Origin: Alisma plantago-aquatica
Taxonomy: Eukaryota; Streptophyta; Magnoliopsida; Alismatales; Alismataceae
DNA: 64,000 nucleotides
Direction of reading: 5' to 3'
NCBI GenBank assembly: GCA_963693085.1
Contig: OY856409.1
Coordinates: forward strand, 659,662,591-659,726,590
Positions 37,375 through 49,249 of this stretch are shown here, piece after piece (the first letter of the stretch is position 1; each line of letters opens with the position of its first letter). Made by a program: the position numbers and the translations under genes. Under the pieces are notes generated by a model, which was not told the origin of the DNA, did no database searches, and worked only from the letters and a program-made list of their open reading frames with translations.

Positions 37375-39494
37375 TTTCACACATAATGTTTTATAATTTT
37401 ATAGCATAATTTACATTATTCTTCAAATTTATGATTATTAGATATTAGTTTTAGAACTCCTAATTGATTAAAAAAATCTTGTATGTCATGTATTTATTAA
37501 GTTAGAATTAGTCTATGGAATTGATTCCATTGGATGGAGGAAAATCCCTACGATTACAAAACAATTTTTGTGACTTGTAATTGATTTGTTTTGAATTTAT
37601 AACTTCATCCAATCAAAAATCCTAGATAAACCACATGTATAATGTCTGATCCTCATAAAGAGATGGGGCCCACATAGCTAGCTCTATAGAACCTAGCCAC
37701 GTTGGCCAGGTCCTCCTAGATTACACTGTGAAATAAGAATCAATGAAATACTGAAATACCACCGCAAGGTGTGATGGAAAAAATGTTGAAATCAAGGGCA
37801 TATTAGGGTTAGTGAGCACAATATTCTTCCCAGGTGGAAGAGAAGAACCAAATCAATCAACAAAACCAAACCTAAGCATTGATATCTAGCTCACTGACAT
37901 AAAACCAATAACTTCAAATAGAAAAGGGGGAAAAGGGTGAAAGCACATGAATACCCAAATCAAAGATAGGGAAAGCTTAGGAAGATTACAAGTAACCTTT
38001 GGAAAATGTGGAAGGCTCTGGCATGGTAGAAGTCCTCAGATTATTAGACATACAAGGTGGAGTTTTGGGGACGAAGATCAAGATCCAGAATACCACCTAC
38101 TACTAGAGAAGGGCTTCCCAAAGTGGTATGCTGATTTTTTTATTGATAAATAGATGCAAAGATCATGATATGATAGGTGAATTTATGTCTACAAAAACAA
38201 AAGTTTTTAGAGATTCATTGTCCACTTTGTAACTACCAAACAAGAGAACTAGAAAAATTAGGAATGAATTGGTTCAAGAAAACATAGGGATGGCAGTTGA
38301 GAAGAAATCGAGCATCGAAGATGGTCAAAGAGATATTAGAGAGGAAGAATCAAGCAGTCCATATGCATGACTGTAAACAAAAAAGGGCAAGGGAAGATAA
38401 TAACATAATTAGTGTTAGATTGACAATATAGGGTACAAGATGTCAAGGCATAGAAAATTGGCAGAAAATGGGAAAAAAGAGTGTGACCAAGACTACTTAT
38501 TCTCGGTTACCAAAACATACACATATTATATTATTTTCAATCCTTTTCCTTCCAAAAATAGTTGAGGGGTCAAGGGGTGCACAAACATAATGAAAATTTA
38601 CATCAAGACTAAATAAGGCATTTAGAATCCATATTCCACATTAGTTTTCACTTTTAGAGTCAATTATGATATTATGTAATATTCTAGGTTGACTCTTATA
38701 TATTATGTCCTGGATGAAATATAGTCAAATAGGATTACTCGCTTCATGTAAAAATCGACCCATTACTTACAAAATTATGATGATTTTGAGTTTGACATTA
38801 GTTCCCTTATTTGAGACCATCTACCTAATTGTTTAACACATTTGGACGTAGATCTATGATTTCCATATGTATTATTCTACTTAATGTCTTTCTCTAAATA
38901 AATTATTAGTTGGTTTACTTTGGGGTTTATATAATTATTAAATATTATCCATCTCACCAATATCACATTATCATCTATAGTTTACTCAAGTTTTAACTTT
39001 TGATATTATCAGTATGGATTAGGGTTAAAAGAAGTCATTTTCATATTTAATTGTCAAATAAATATATCTATGGATAATTTATTGAAATACGATTTGTTTT
39101 AGGATGATGTCCTCATATCTAACTTTCTTTGTTTGATTTATGCAACTATCTTCCTTATTTGATTCAAATTTCATTTTAAACATGATATTATCCTTCCAAT
39201 TACTAAAAAACCAACCCTCCATTATTCCATGTATCTTTTTATGTTTGTTAGTATGTTTCCCTACTATCATTATGTATTTGGATCATAAATCCAGGTATCA
39301 TTCCAGTGACCTACATATTATTCCCATTTAAATCTAGAAGGGTATAACTTATTCCATGATTGGGGTTTTAAACCCGAACTAGGCCCAATGGCATCTAAAC
39401 CCTAATACGAGGGCTTCTAGGTTTATAAGGTTGGTTTTCTATATGCGACAACACCTTAGAAGGAGAACATACATAAGCCCTCCTTTTTCCCCTA
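37375..39494. other. Unassigned AT-rich region
   Basis: About 2.1 kb without a recognisable domain. The open frame at 37947-38153 (68 codons) has Trp-rich text such as RWSFGDEDQDPEYHLLLEKGFPKWYADFF, faintly like a gag piece, but not enough to assign. The rest is AT-rich with short frames and no repeat partner seen in the window. Confidence 0.4.
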
Positions 39495-40053
39495 AAGGAG
39501 TCATCTTTAGTGTTTACTTGTGATAATAATATTGTTGACAGAGAGTTATATCTATCACTGGGACAATTGTCTCACCTTGTGGGATCCACATTTTTTTAGG
39601 TGAAAGTGCATGAGGGGGTAAAGTACGTACTGTAGAGAGAGAACAACAGCAACAGGGGTGGCAGTAACAACTCAAGTTGAGTGTATTATCTGTCGTGTCT
39701 TGTAGATAGAAGTCCAATGTGTTGTCTCTGTACTCTCAGTTCCTTGGAGTCAGTACGTAATGGTTTTATGAACAATATGAGATTTTGGTTTGTATGCCTC
39801 AAGGTTTTATTTTGCTTATGTGTAGGTTTTGGCAAAGCAACTATTATATGTTATCCTTGAGATGAGATGGTACAGTGTATGTACAATGTGAACTATGATG
39901 TATATAAAGTTTTGGTTCCTCCTTTAATAATTTCCTAGTAATGGATCTCTTTGCAAAATAGTTTTAATTTTTAGTGATTTTAGTTAATCTGCTACTTATG
40001 GTTATTCTGCAATTATTATTGGTGATGGCTTGATTTGATGTCAGTTCGTCACA
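39495..40053 (+). repeat. E3 LTR tail C1 (5' LTR, truncated)
   Basis: It matches the last about 560 bp of LTR C2 (from about 47375) and C3, including 'gataataatattgttg', GTGGGATCCACA and the terminus GTTCGTCACA. The upstream 4.4 kb present in C2 is missing; the left side joins unassigned DNA. The PBS TTTTGGTATCAGATC follows at 40057. Confidence 0.85.
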
Positions 40054-40056
40054 AAG

Positions 40057-40072
40057 TTTTGGTATCAGATCT
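40057..40072 (+). other. E3 first primer binding site
   Basis: TTTTGGTATCAGATCT lies three bases after the LTR terminus. It matches the Met-tRNA primer site of plant gypsy elements with one change (GATC for GAGC). It sets plus orientation. Confidence 0.9.
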
Positions 40073-40099
40073 TAAGGTTCGTTTGTGTCCTCTAGTATA

Positions 40100-42600
40100 C
40101 CCTATAGTGACTTCTGCTTATGCAGAAGAAAGGGTGAAGTTTAAAAATGACTGGAGAACATGAGGAACACGTTGTTGGGAGAAATGTTGTTGCACCAGGA
40201 GGAGGTGCAAGGGATCAGGCAAGAGAAGAATGAGTGCCTGAGAATTTCCATCTTGACCCAATCAGGATAGAGAATCCTACTTTTTATGCTCTTCTTGGGT
40301 GGGTTAGGACAACAGTGATGCATATAGTGGACTGGATACTAGCAATACAACCTAGGTTACCAGTCCTCAATGCAGAAACTTTGGGTTCTGAAAGGGTTCT
40401 TGAATGACATAGTCATGTTGGAACAGTGGAAAATGTGTGAAGGATTAACAAATGGCAAGAAAATAGACTCTGCCATAAGTATAGATAGATAGTACATATG
40501 TGATGACAATGCCCAAGGAAGGGAAATAAGTTCAGAATTAAGGAAAGATCTCTACAATTCTAGAGACATTTGCTTAGTTGTTCTAAAAAGCCGAAGTTTT
40601 TGGTGCCACCAGTGCAATAAAGCCTAGTGCACCATGGAAGTAGTCACTAAGTAAAGGTAAAAGTCATAACTTTCCACCTGTAAGAACTCTTGATTTAGCT
40701 TCTAAATCAGTAATAAGACTGATAAGACCATGGTATGAGGACAAGACATGTTATAGATATAGACATGTTGAGCACACTACCCCTTTTGTTCAAAAAGAAA
40801 GGAGGAAATGACCCAACAACCAAGGAAGACTCGACAGGGCTTATGAAAGTTATAGCCCAATAGTGTAAAAAGTAAAAAGCAACAATAGGAAATCGTTAGA
40901 CTCTATGTTTTGAGTCAACCTAAAGTGGTAGATGACCACAAGGGGTGATGGTCAGATAGAGCTTTTTCATTTTGATATGTCTTCTCTTGATTTTATCTGA
41001 TAATCATAAGAAGTATTAATGTTATTGACTTCCCTTTGGATGTCCTATGGGAACAGGGGAAAGAAATGATGAGGACTAGAATTTATATTATGTCCTATAT
41101 TCTTTTAAATGCTTTATAATTGCTTTTTTCCATATAAAAGAGGCAGAGATGTAAATGATATGCCTAGAGAAATCTAGGGATATTAATTTGTGTGACTTGG
41201 ATGATATGAAAAGTAAAGTATACAATGTAAAACAAGTTGCATACTACCTAACCTCAGTACTTGTATACCCTGGCCAGGTATTCATCTATTGAAGGCAAGG
41301 TAAGTATTAAACTCTTAGATTGCTATCTTTCTTATTACTCTGATCAAGTAATCATTTTGAGACAATCTAAAGAGCATAATGAAATTCAAAATATGGCACG
41401 AATGTTTCTGTCACATCCTAAGTGCAATAAAATAGAATATGAGATTATCTCAGATCAAACTGTGAGTATGAGAAAGTACAAAGTACAATTCTCATGATAA
41501 GTGAAAGGGAACAAGGAATATGATCTCTGTTCAAATAAAGAATATATGAAGGATAATGATCTCTTCTATAATGAGAAATGTGATCAAATCATAAAATGTT
41601 CATGAATATGTTAGATAATAACAAAGAAAGGAGTGATGACATGTAATCATCCTTATAATGATGATGGAAAGGAACCTAGGATGAAATAAGAGTAAATGAC
41701 TCATGAACATTTGAAAGTTCATGTAATAATCTGAGAAGATGGTAATCTCTTCTCTTTGATAAATAACCCTGGGTGATGATGGGGTGATAAGAGGAATATG
41801 TTTCTTTGTGTTCTTTCCTTTCACGGACATGGAAATCAAGTGAGTCTTATGACACTTGATGTGCATGCATTAGAAGTGTTCTTTTGATGGATATTGAGAA
41901 TAGTATCAGTTTGTCTTGGACTTTGGTTCCAAGATAAAAATATGTGTAATAAGTAATGTCCCAAGATAAAATAAAGATCCTTTTATATGTTTGGCTTTGG
42001 TAATAACAATAGAGAGATGGAAATGATGAGGATGTGATGTGTTTTTGGCACATATAATGGATACCAAGGTAAACTATCCTGGTATCCAAGAATTTTCAAT
42101 GGTATGAGAAAATGAGAACATGACTTCTAATAAGATGATTAATGTTTGGTTACCTAGAAGGGCCAACTTTGAGATTAGTCTAGTTACATACTATAGTATG
42201 GATATCATATGTTTGGGGTTTATGCTATGCATAAACATAACATCGATAAGGATGTATTAATTGAAGGAACAATTATAGAATTGTCTTTGTAAAAGCTTAT
42301 CAAGATAAATATAATTCATTAGAATATCCCTACCTAGACCTATTGAGGCAGCTTATACAAATAACATCTAGAGATACCTATGAGATAGTTCTTCTTTGAT
42401 AAGTAGCCTCTCCTTACGACAAGAAAATAAACAACTAATAGGATAGTTGGTACAAGTCATAAGTAAGTTTAGTATTGTGTCACCAGATTAGAGTGGCACA
42501 ACTAAAGCATGATAAGCCTTGTAGTCCCAAATGGGTGACAGAATGAAACTCTAGTCTTTCCTTGGAAGAGAAATGCTAAACTAAGTGAGGGGGTATGGTA
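40100..42600 (+). pseudogene. E3 gag and protease remnants
   Basis: Near 40140-40330 broken frames give a gag start with VVAPGGGARDQAREE and ENFHLDPIRIENPTFYALLGWVR, repeated at 48060-48250. At 40745-40790, CYRYRHVEHTTPF is a decayed CCHC zinc knuckle (CYRCGQVGH...C). At 41836-41935 the sequence parallels the protease region of the copy at 52340-52470 at nucleotide level. RT, RNase H and most of integrase are missing. The internal region (2.9 kb) is far shorter than normal. The 41261-41497 frame matches nothing known. Confidence 0.65.
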
Positions 42601-42639
42601 AACTCCCTAGAATAAAGAATCTTATCATATAAAGTTGTA

Positions 42640-42957
42640 AGTTGAGAAGGTGACAAATCAGTGAGGTTTGACACCTAAGTTAAATAAGGTATGTATAATG
42701 CTTCTCTGACTAAGAAAAGTGTTACCTGACGTAGAGTTGACTCTACAGTCAGTAATGGAAAGGACAGTTGAGTATGTGTCATGTGTGATAGATCTTATGA
42801 TGATTATTAATGTAAGAACTTTATGTTGGACAAAGTTCTATAGTATCCCCATGACATCAAGGATATATGTGAAGGATTGAAGATGTAATAAATGAATAAT
42901 ATATGTCTCCCTTTACCTGGGATTTCAGGGACAAAATCCTTATTAGCGGTTTATAAT
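42640..42957 (+). pseudogene. E3 pol 3' end (chromodomain tail) and polypurine tract
   Basis: In mixed frames the text resembles the tail after integrase: a chromodomain-like VEYVSCVIDLMMI...TLCW stretch, then MNNICLPLPGISGTKSLL, like M...YP.LF...GTKFLL. A short purine-containing stretch (about 42940-42957) leads into the LTR start TGTAACATACC. Confidence 0.6.
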
Positions 42958-43866
42958 TGTAACATACCTGGCATGGGTTTAGGGATAACCCTATTTGTTT
43001 GGATTAAATAAGTTGCTTAGAACTTTAATATAATCCTCTAAGGTGTTTTTTATCATGTGACACTCTTATGTTTCAAGTTTGGTCATGTTTGAATGTTGTT
43101 TGAGCAACGTTCCTTTGTTTTGGACCAAAGTACAATTTACCCAAGATGAGGGGTTATATTGCAAAATGTCACATGTTCAACGTGCCTTAAGTTCTTTAGA
43201 ATCATAAGAGAGAGAATGATGCTAAGTGGTGGCTTGTGGAAAGCCTAAAAATTCTAAGTTTGAACTTGTTTGAATAATGCTAGTGCCTTGTGTACCGATT
43301 TTGGTGCAATTTATAATTTACCCAAAATATAGGGTTGATATGAAAATTATCACCTCTAGAGTATCCCTACTCCCTATATGTATTATTTATAGGAGAGAGA
43401 AATAAGGAGACACCATGGTGAATCATCTTTGAGTGATGGTACTCTTGGTGATGAAAAGACCAAGAAAGGGTTGTATGTGAAACCCTAAAATGAGTTGGTA
43501 TGAGTTGTAAAGCTTATATGAGTGTGCCTATTGGCCAAGAAGCCATAGAGGAGGTCCCATATCGTTTTGTTAACTTCTTGGAATTATTCATATCGAATTA
43601 TCACCTCAAGGAGGTGATCCATGATGAGTTATATGCTCCTTGCAAAAAGTTGTATCGATTTGCATAATTTGTGAGATAAAGATGAGATATCTTCTCAAAC
43701 AACATAACTAATGGCCAAAATCTTATCTCTACATTATTCTGAAGACTTTTTAATATTAAGATATATATGTGTGCATGCATGGCATGTGTCAACCATGCAT
43801 GGTCACGTGTCACCTAGTAGTATATGGTGATGACACCTCTTATACACTCTCTCTCATGAACCCCAA

Positions 43867-43877
43867 TTATTTATACC
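43867..43877 (+). promoter_or_regulatory. TATA-like motif in LTR C2
   Basis: TTATTTATACC followed by pyrimidine-rich sequence lies about 0.9 kb into the LTR, a plausible promoter. The minisatellite begins about 530 bp downstream, so it would be transcribed in the leader if this promoter is the real one. Confidence 0.35.
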
Positions 43878-44399
43878 TCTCCTTTCACCTACTAGTGAAA
43901 GTTTATGAACCCTACAACTCTCTTTCTTTGAGATATCATGCATACCCTATTAGATATCATGCATAGTAGCTCAATGAGAAAGGGGAGCTCGAGGACCAAG
44001 CTTAAGGTAAGGCCATGGTCATCTTCAACCTTGGTTGAAGCATGATTCTTGAGTTATAGTTATTCCTTTCTTTTCTTCCTCACCAAGTTCTTAACTATGG
44101 TGATTCCTTGTATATGGAGGAGTTTTGAACGAGCCTTGGACTTTTGAAAAGTCATATTCAACCTTAGGGATGTGGAGATTTGGATCTTGAATCTTTGATG
44201 TTGTTCTTGAGGCGGGTTATATAACTTGAACCCAATTATGTTATTATTCACCTTCAATTCTGTTGAACTTGTTGGTTTACTTTCAATTTCGAATTCTCTT
44301 GATTAATTGATGATCCTATGAGTTACAGAAGTTGTTTAGGACCATTTTCCATGAACTAAAATAGTAAGAACAAGAATCTAGACGTTTATGATGATGACA

Positions 44400-45530
44400 T
44401 CATCATGGTCCAACCCGATATTGGGTTGAAGCACCTCTAACCCGATATGGTGAGGTGAACATACCCCTAGCACAATACAATGAGGATGAATATACCTTAT
44501 GCACGATATGATGATGAAGTATATGCCTTGTGCATGATATGGTGTCAAGCATACAACATGTGCACGCTATGAGGTCAAGTATACACCTTATGCACGACAT
44601 GGAGCCAAGTATGTACTCTAACTCAATATGACAAACCCTATATGATAAGTAACTCAACATGTTGAATGAACAAATCACAAGCACAATATAGTGAGGAGTG
44701 TATACCTTATGGTCAATATGAGTAATACATATATACGCCTTGATCACGATATGGGGTCAGGTATTCACCTTATACCCGATATGGTGTCAAGTTTATACCC
44801 TAGCCCGATATGGGTTGAAACCCTAGATGGTGATATGAAACTCAATATATCTTGGAACCCCACACCCCTGTCATTTTGTATAATTAGTTGATTGTAAAGG
44901 GTTCAACCAATTGTCTATCTGGTCACACAAAACATGATAGGATTGATCCCTTGAAGGTATGAAAAGGCATGAGCATAAGGGTCTAACCCGATATGGTGAG
45001 GTGCATATATCACTAGCACAATACCATGATGAAGCACATACCTTGTGCACGATATGATGATGAAGTGCACATCTTGTGCACAATATGATATCAACTATAC
45101 ACCTTATATATGATATGAGTTCAAGCACTCACCTCATACATGATATGGAACTAAGTACCTCTAACTTTAGATGACAAACTATAAATGTTGGGCAACCTAA
45201 TATGGGTGCACGATATGGAGCTAAGTACACCTTATACACAATATGGAGATGAGGATACACCACATGCCCAATATGGATGCATGATATGATGATGAAGTGC
45301 ACACCTTGTGCACGATATGAGGTCAAGCACTCACCTCATACATGATATGGAACTAAGTACCTCTAACTTGAGATGACGAATCGTAAATGTTGGGCAACAC
45401 GATATGGGTGCACAATATGGTAATGGAGGATACACCTTATATATGATATGGTGATGATGATACACCACAAGCATGATATGGTGTCAAGTACACACCTTTA
45501 TCCCAATATGGTGGAAGCACCTTAATTCAA
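44400..45530. repeat. GATATG-type minisatellite in LTR C2
   Basis: More than 25 imperfect copies of a motif like (T)GCACGATATGGTGTCAAGTATACACCTTA, at roughly 30-45 bp spacing, fill two blocks (about 44410-44830 and 44985-45520) separated by about 150 bp of ordinary sequence. Within the second block a longer unit of about 200 bp repeats (CAAGCACTCACCTCATACAT at 45123 and 45326). The two blocks begin alike (GATATGGTGAGGTG at about 44445 and 44991). Confidence 0.85.
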
Positions 45531-46081
45531 TGTATTTGATGGAGTAACACATAAGTTGTGTTATTTCAGATGATACGTTAAGATATAAAGAGTTTAATGT
45601 AGTGTATTAGGTGCAGGCCAATGTACCTTGAAAGAAGGATTGAGCCAACCTAATAGAGTAGGATGTAATCAACATCCTAATGAGGATAAGAGAGAAACTT
45701 ATACTTATATGATAATCATGCAATGAGCATACATTGATACTCCTAATATGAGTGGAGTATGAATTAGGGTTTGATTATTGATAAAATGATCTTGAATTCC
45801 TAATTGGTTAATAAGGGGAAACCCTAACCCTAACGAAGGGTGATACTATGCACTTGAAACCCTAATTAGTTAGAATGAGAAACCCTAATCCTAATAATGG
45901 GAAGGTTGTATTTCTCTTGATATTTCATGGTGATGTCATATGTTACTAATGTTTTTATCATGAAGTGCTAACCATGCAGGAATAATGAGATGATGAGCAT
46001 AGCCAATTATGAGCTATGATGTTTTATATGATACATATTTAAATGTGCCCTGTGAGCCATGTTAAATACTTGTAGAACAAG

Positions 46082-46107
46082 TATATATATATATATATAT
46101 ATATATA
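46082..46107. repeat. TA microsatellite
   Basis: A run of thirteen TA dinucleotides lies inside LTR C2. The equivalent position is not covered by the shorter C1 and C3 copies. Confidence 0.95.
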
Positions 46108-47934
46108 GTCTGATGACCTAAAAAGATAGTGTTTACCTAGTGAAAGGTGATAAGTTATTTAAATGGGCCTTGTGAGTTGTGTGAAATACTTGTGACCTAG
46201 AGGTAACAGTTACCTGTTAAGAGGTAATAGTGTTCATTGATGAACAGAGGGTTTAAATTCCCAGATCTAGTAATCATGATGATGATAATGTTAAGGGATG
46301 AGAATTTCCATAAATGTGATAAGGGACTAAGATCCTGAGAGTTATGTATTCAATGTTCCAAAGATCATGAAAGTACTTGATAAATGTATTACACTTTCCT
46401 TTGTAGCATCTGTTATAATTCATGTTTGAAACATTGGTTGATGTTAAAAGATATTGTAATGCACCTAATTAATCAAGTGGAATCTCAGTTGCCCTGATCA
46501 TAGATCCATTCAGTGTCAGAATTTGTTGAATGGTGAAACAAGTTTAACTCAGAGAGCATATTTTTGAATATGCGGGGGTGAAGGATGAAGTATATCCATA
46601 CGTCCTAATGAAGAATTGATGTAGCACCTTCCTTATTTATAGCAGGATGATGTGAATCTATCAACCAAATGAGGAATTGATGTGTAAATTCTTCTTCGTT
46701 ATTATTATGTGTTGTCGAGATTGATGAGAATCTCATGACCAGGTGAGGAATTGATGTATAATCTTCCTTATCCTTATAATCTGGGAAAGCTCAGTGGTCT
46801 TCTCCCGAAGAGAGTGCATGTTGTGTTTGTAACTCTATAGCAAAGATACCAGTATACCCTTGTAAGCTAATTGTTGTTGACACAAGATGTCCTTCCAGTA
46901 GTTTTGAACCGTGATGTATATAAAGTTTTGGTTCCTCCTTTAAGATTGTTGTTGACACAAGATTGTTGTTGACACAAGATGTCCTGCTAGTTGTCTCATA
47001 CTGACTAAGGTGAGAGTGGTCTTGGCGGTCGGCTCTTCCATTGACCTTGTATGGTATCGATTTCGACTAAGTGGTGGTCGGTTGGTGTATGAGACATATA
47101 CCTCATATCCTCAGGGCATAAGTGTGATTGTAAAAATGTAATCAACCGTGTAGCATATTTGCTTAACGATCGAATATGGAAAGCATTGGTTGATGTTCAC
47201 TTGTGTTACACATCTTAAATGGTTAGATGTAATACATGTTGTTCATGTTCATTATAAAGTAAATAGATGATTTATTTCTCTATCATAGATAGTTGCATTA
47301 CTTTAAAGGATAGTATTTCTCTGTTCTGCTTATAAACAGTGATTAATCTTGCTTATTTATATAAAGAATCCTCTAATCAGTTTTATACTATTTACCTATG
47401 ACAATAATATTGTTGGTAGAGATATATATCTCTCGTTGGGACAATTATCTCACCCCATGGGATCCACATTTTTTTAGGTGGACGTGCACGAGGGGGTAGA
47501 GACCGCACTATCGAGAGAGAACAACAACAACAGGGACAGCAGTAATAGCTCAGGTTGAGTGTACTATCTATTTTGTCTTGTAGATAGAAGTCCTATGTGT
47601 CGTCTCTGTACTCTTAGGTCCTTGGATTCAGTACGTAATGGTTTTATGAACAATCTGAGATTTTTTCTTGTATGGCTCGAGGTTTTATGTTGCTTATGTG
47701 TAGGATTTGGCAAATCAACTATAATATGTTATCCTCGAGATGAGATGGTACAGTTTATGTACAATGTGAACCATGATGTATATAAAGTTTTGGTTCCTCC
47801 TTTAAGAATTTCTTAGTAATGGATCTCCTTGCAAAATGGTTTTAATTTTTAGTGATTTTTGTTAATCCGCTGCTTATGGTTATTCCACAATTATTAATGG
47901 TGATGGCTTGATTTGTTGTCAGGTCATCACAAAG

Positions 47935-47950
47935 TTTTGGTATCAGAGCT
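47935..47950 (+). other. E3 second primer binding site
   Basis: TTTTGGTATCAGAGCTTA follows the C2 terminus and is a better match to the Met-tRNA primer site than the first one. Its presence means C2 also served as a 5' LTR of a downstream copy. Confidence 0.9.
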
Positions 47951-47999
47951 TAAGAATCACCGAGTCTATAGAGACATCAGACTAAGGTTTTGAGTCTAT

Positions 48000-48532
48000 T
48001 CTAGTATCCTCTAGTATACCCTATAGTGGGTTTTTCTTATGCAAAAGAAATGGAGAAGTTTAAAAATGACTGGAGAATATGAGGAACACTTTGCTGAGAG
48101 CAATTTTGTTGCACCAGGAGGAGGTGCAAGGGATCAAGCAAGAGAAGAACAAGTGCATGAGAATTTCCATCTTGACCCAATCAGGATAGAGAATCCTACT
48201 TTTTATGCTCTTGTTGGGCAGGTTAGGACAACAGTGATGCATATAGTGGACTAGATACTAGCAATAGAACCTAGGTTACTTTGGGTTCTGAAAGGGTTCC
48301 TGAATGACATAGTCATGTTGGAATAGTGGAAAATGTGGGAAGGATTAACATATGGCAAGAAAATAGACTCTGTCATAAGTATAGACAAATAGTACATCTA
48401 TGATGACAATGCCCAAGGAAGGGAAATAAGCTGATAATTAAGGAAAGGTCTCTATAATTATAGAGACATTTGCTTTGTTGTTCTAAAAAGCCAAAGTTTT
48501 TGGTTCCACAAGTGCAATAAATGCCTAGTGTA
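48000..48532 (+). pseudogene. E3 second gag start, truncated
   Basis: Nucleotide sequence parallels 40075-40620. The open piece at 48039-48254 reads through NFVAPGGGARDQAREEQVHENF and IRIENPTFYALVGQVR. The homology stops at about 48528, where an inverted LTR fragment begins; that is the rearrangement breakpoint. Confidence 0.8.
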
Positions 48533-49247
48533 TGAACATCAACTAGTATTTTATGTGTTTGATCCTTAAGAAAATATGTTACACGGCTGATTACATATTT
48601 ACAATCTCACTTATGCCCTAAGGAGATGAGGTATACTGCTCATACTCCAATTGACCACTGCTTAGTCAAAATCGGTACAATACAAGGTCAATGGAAGAGT
48701 CGGATCCCAAGACCTCACCCTTCTCAGTCAGTACGAGACAACTAGCAGGACAACTTGTGTCAACTGCTGGCAGGACATCTTGTGTCAATTGCAATTAGCC
48801 TACCAGGGTATACTGGTATCTTCACTATAGAGTTACATCTACAGTATGCACTCTCTTTGGGAGAAGACCACTGAGCTTTCCCAGATTATAATGATAAGGA
48901 AGATTATACATCAATTCCTTATCTGGTTGGGATATTCTCATCAATCCCAACAACACATAATAATAATGAACAGGAATTCACACATCAATTCCACATTTGG
49001 TCAAGAGATTCACATCATCCAGATATAAAATAAATAAGGAAGGTGCTACATCAATTCTTCATTGGGACATATGGATATACTTTGTCCTTCTCCCCCGCAT
49101 ATTCAAAAATATTGTCTCCAAGTTAAACTCATTTCACCATTCAGTAAATTATGACACTGAATGGATCTATGGTCAGGGAAACTACATGATAAGATTCCAC
49201 TTGATAATTAGGTGCATTATAGTATCTTTTAGCATCAACCAAGTTTC
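48533..49247 (-). repeat. Inverted LTR fragment in E3
   Basis: This 0.7 kb piece is the reverse complement of C2 sequence at about 46440-47195 and of C3 sequence at about 49487-50205 (for example GTGTCAACTGC...GGCAGGACA against the complement near 49925-49985). Together with C3 it forms arms of about 0.7 kb around a 240 bp spacer. The short frame at 48846-49028 is not a gene. Confidence 0.85.
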
Positions 49248-49249
49248 AA

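Larger units (their letters stand above)
42958..47931 (+). repeat. E3 LTR C2, about 5 kb
   Basis: It starts TGTAACATACCTGG directly after the pol tail and ends TCATCACA at 47931, followed by a PBS. At about 4.97 kb it is very long even for this lineage, unless it contains unrecognised insertions. A TATA-like TTATTTATACC lies at 43867-43877. A minisatellite occupies 44400-45530, a TA run 46082-46107, and plant-telomere-like AAACCCTAA motifs occur singly at 45770-45900. The first about 350 bp are clearly related to the E8 LTR start at 61049. Confidence 0.75.

Noticed and set aside
37947..38153. Possible gag piece with Trp-rich text
   Set aside because: Too short and without any diagnostic motif or LTR context; left as unassigned.
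45770..45900. AAACCCTAA / ACCCTAACCC motifs like plant telomere repeat
   Set aside because: Only isolated single or double copies in AT-rich LTR sequence; no tandem run, so not a telomere tract.
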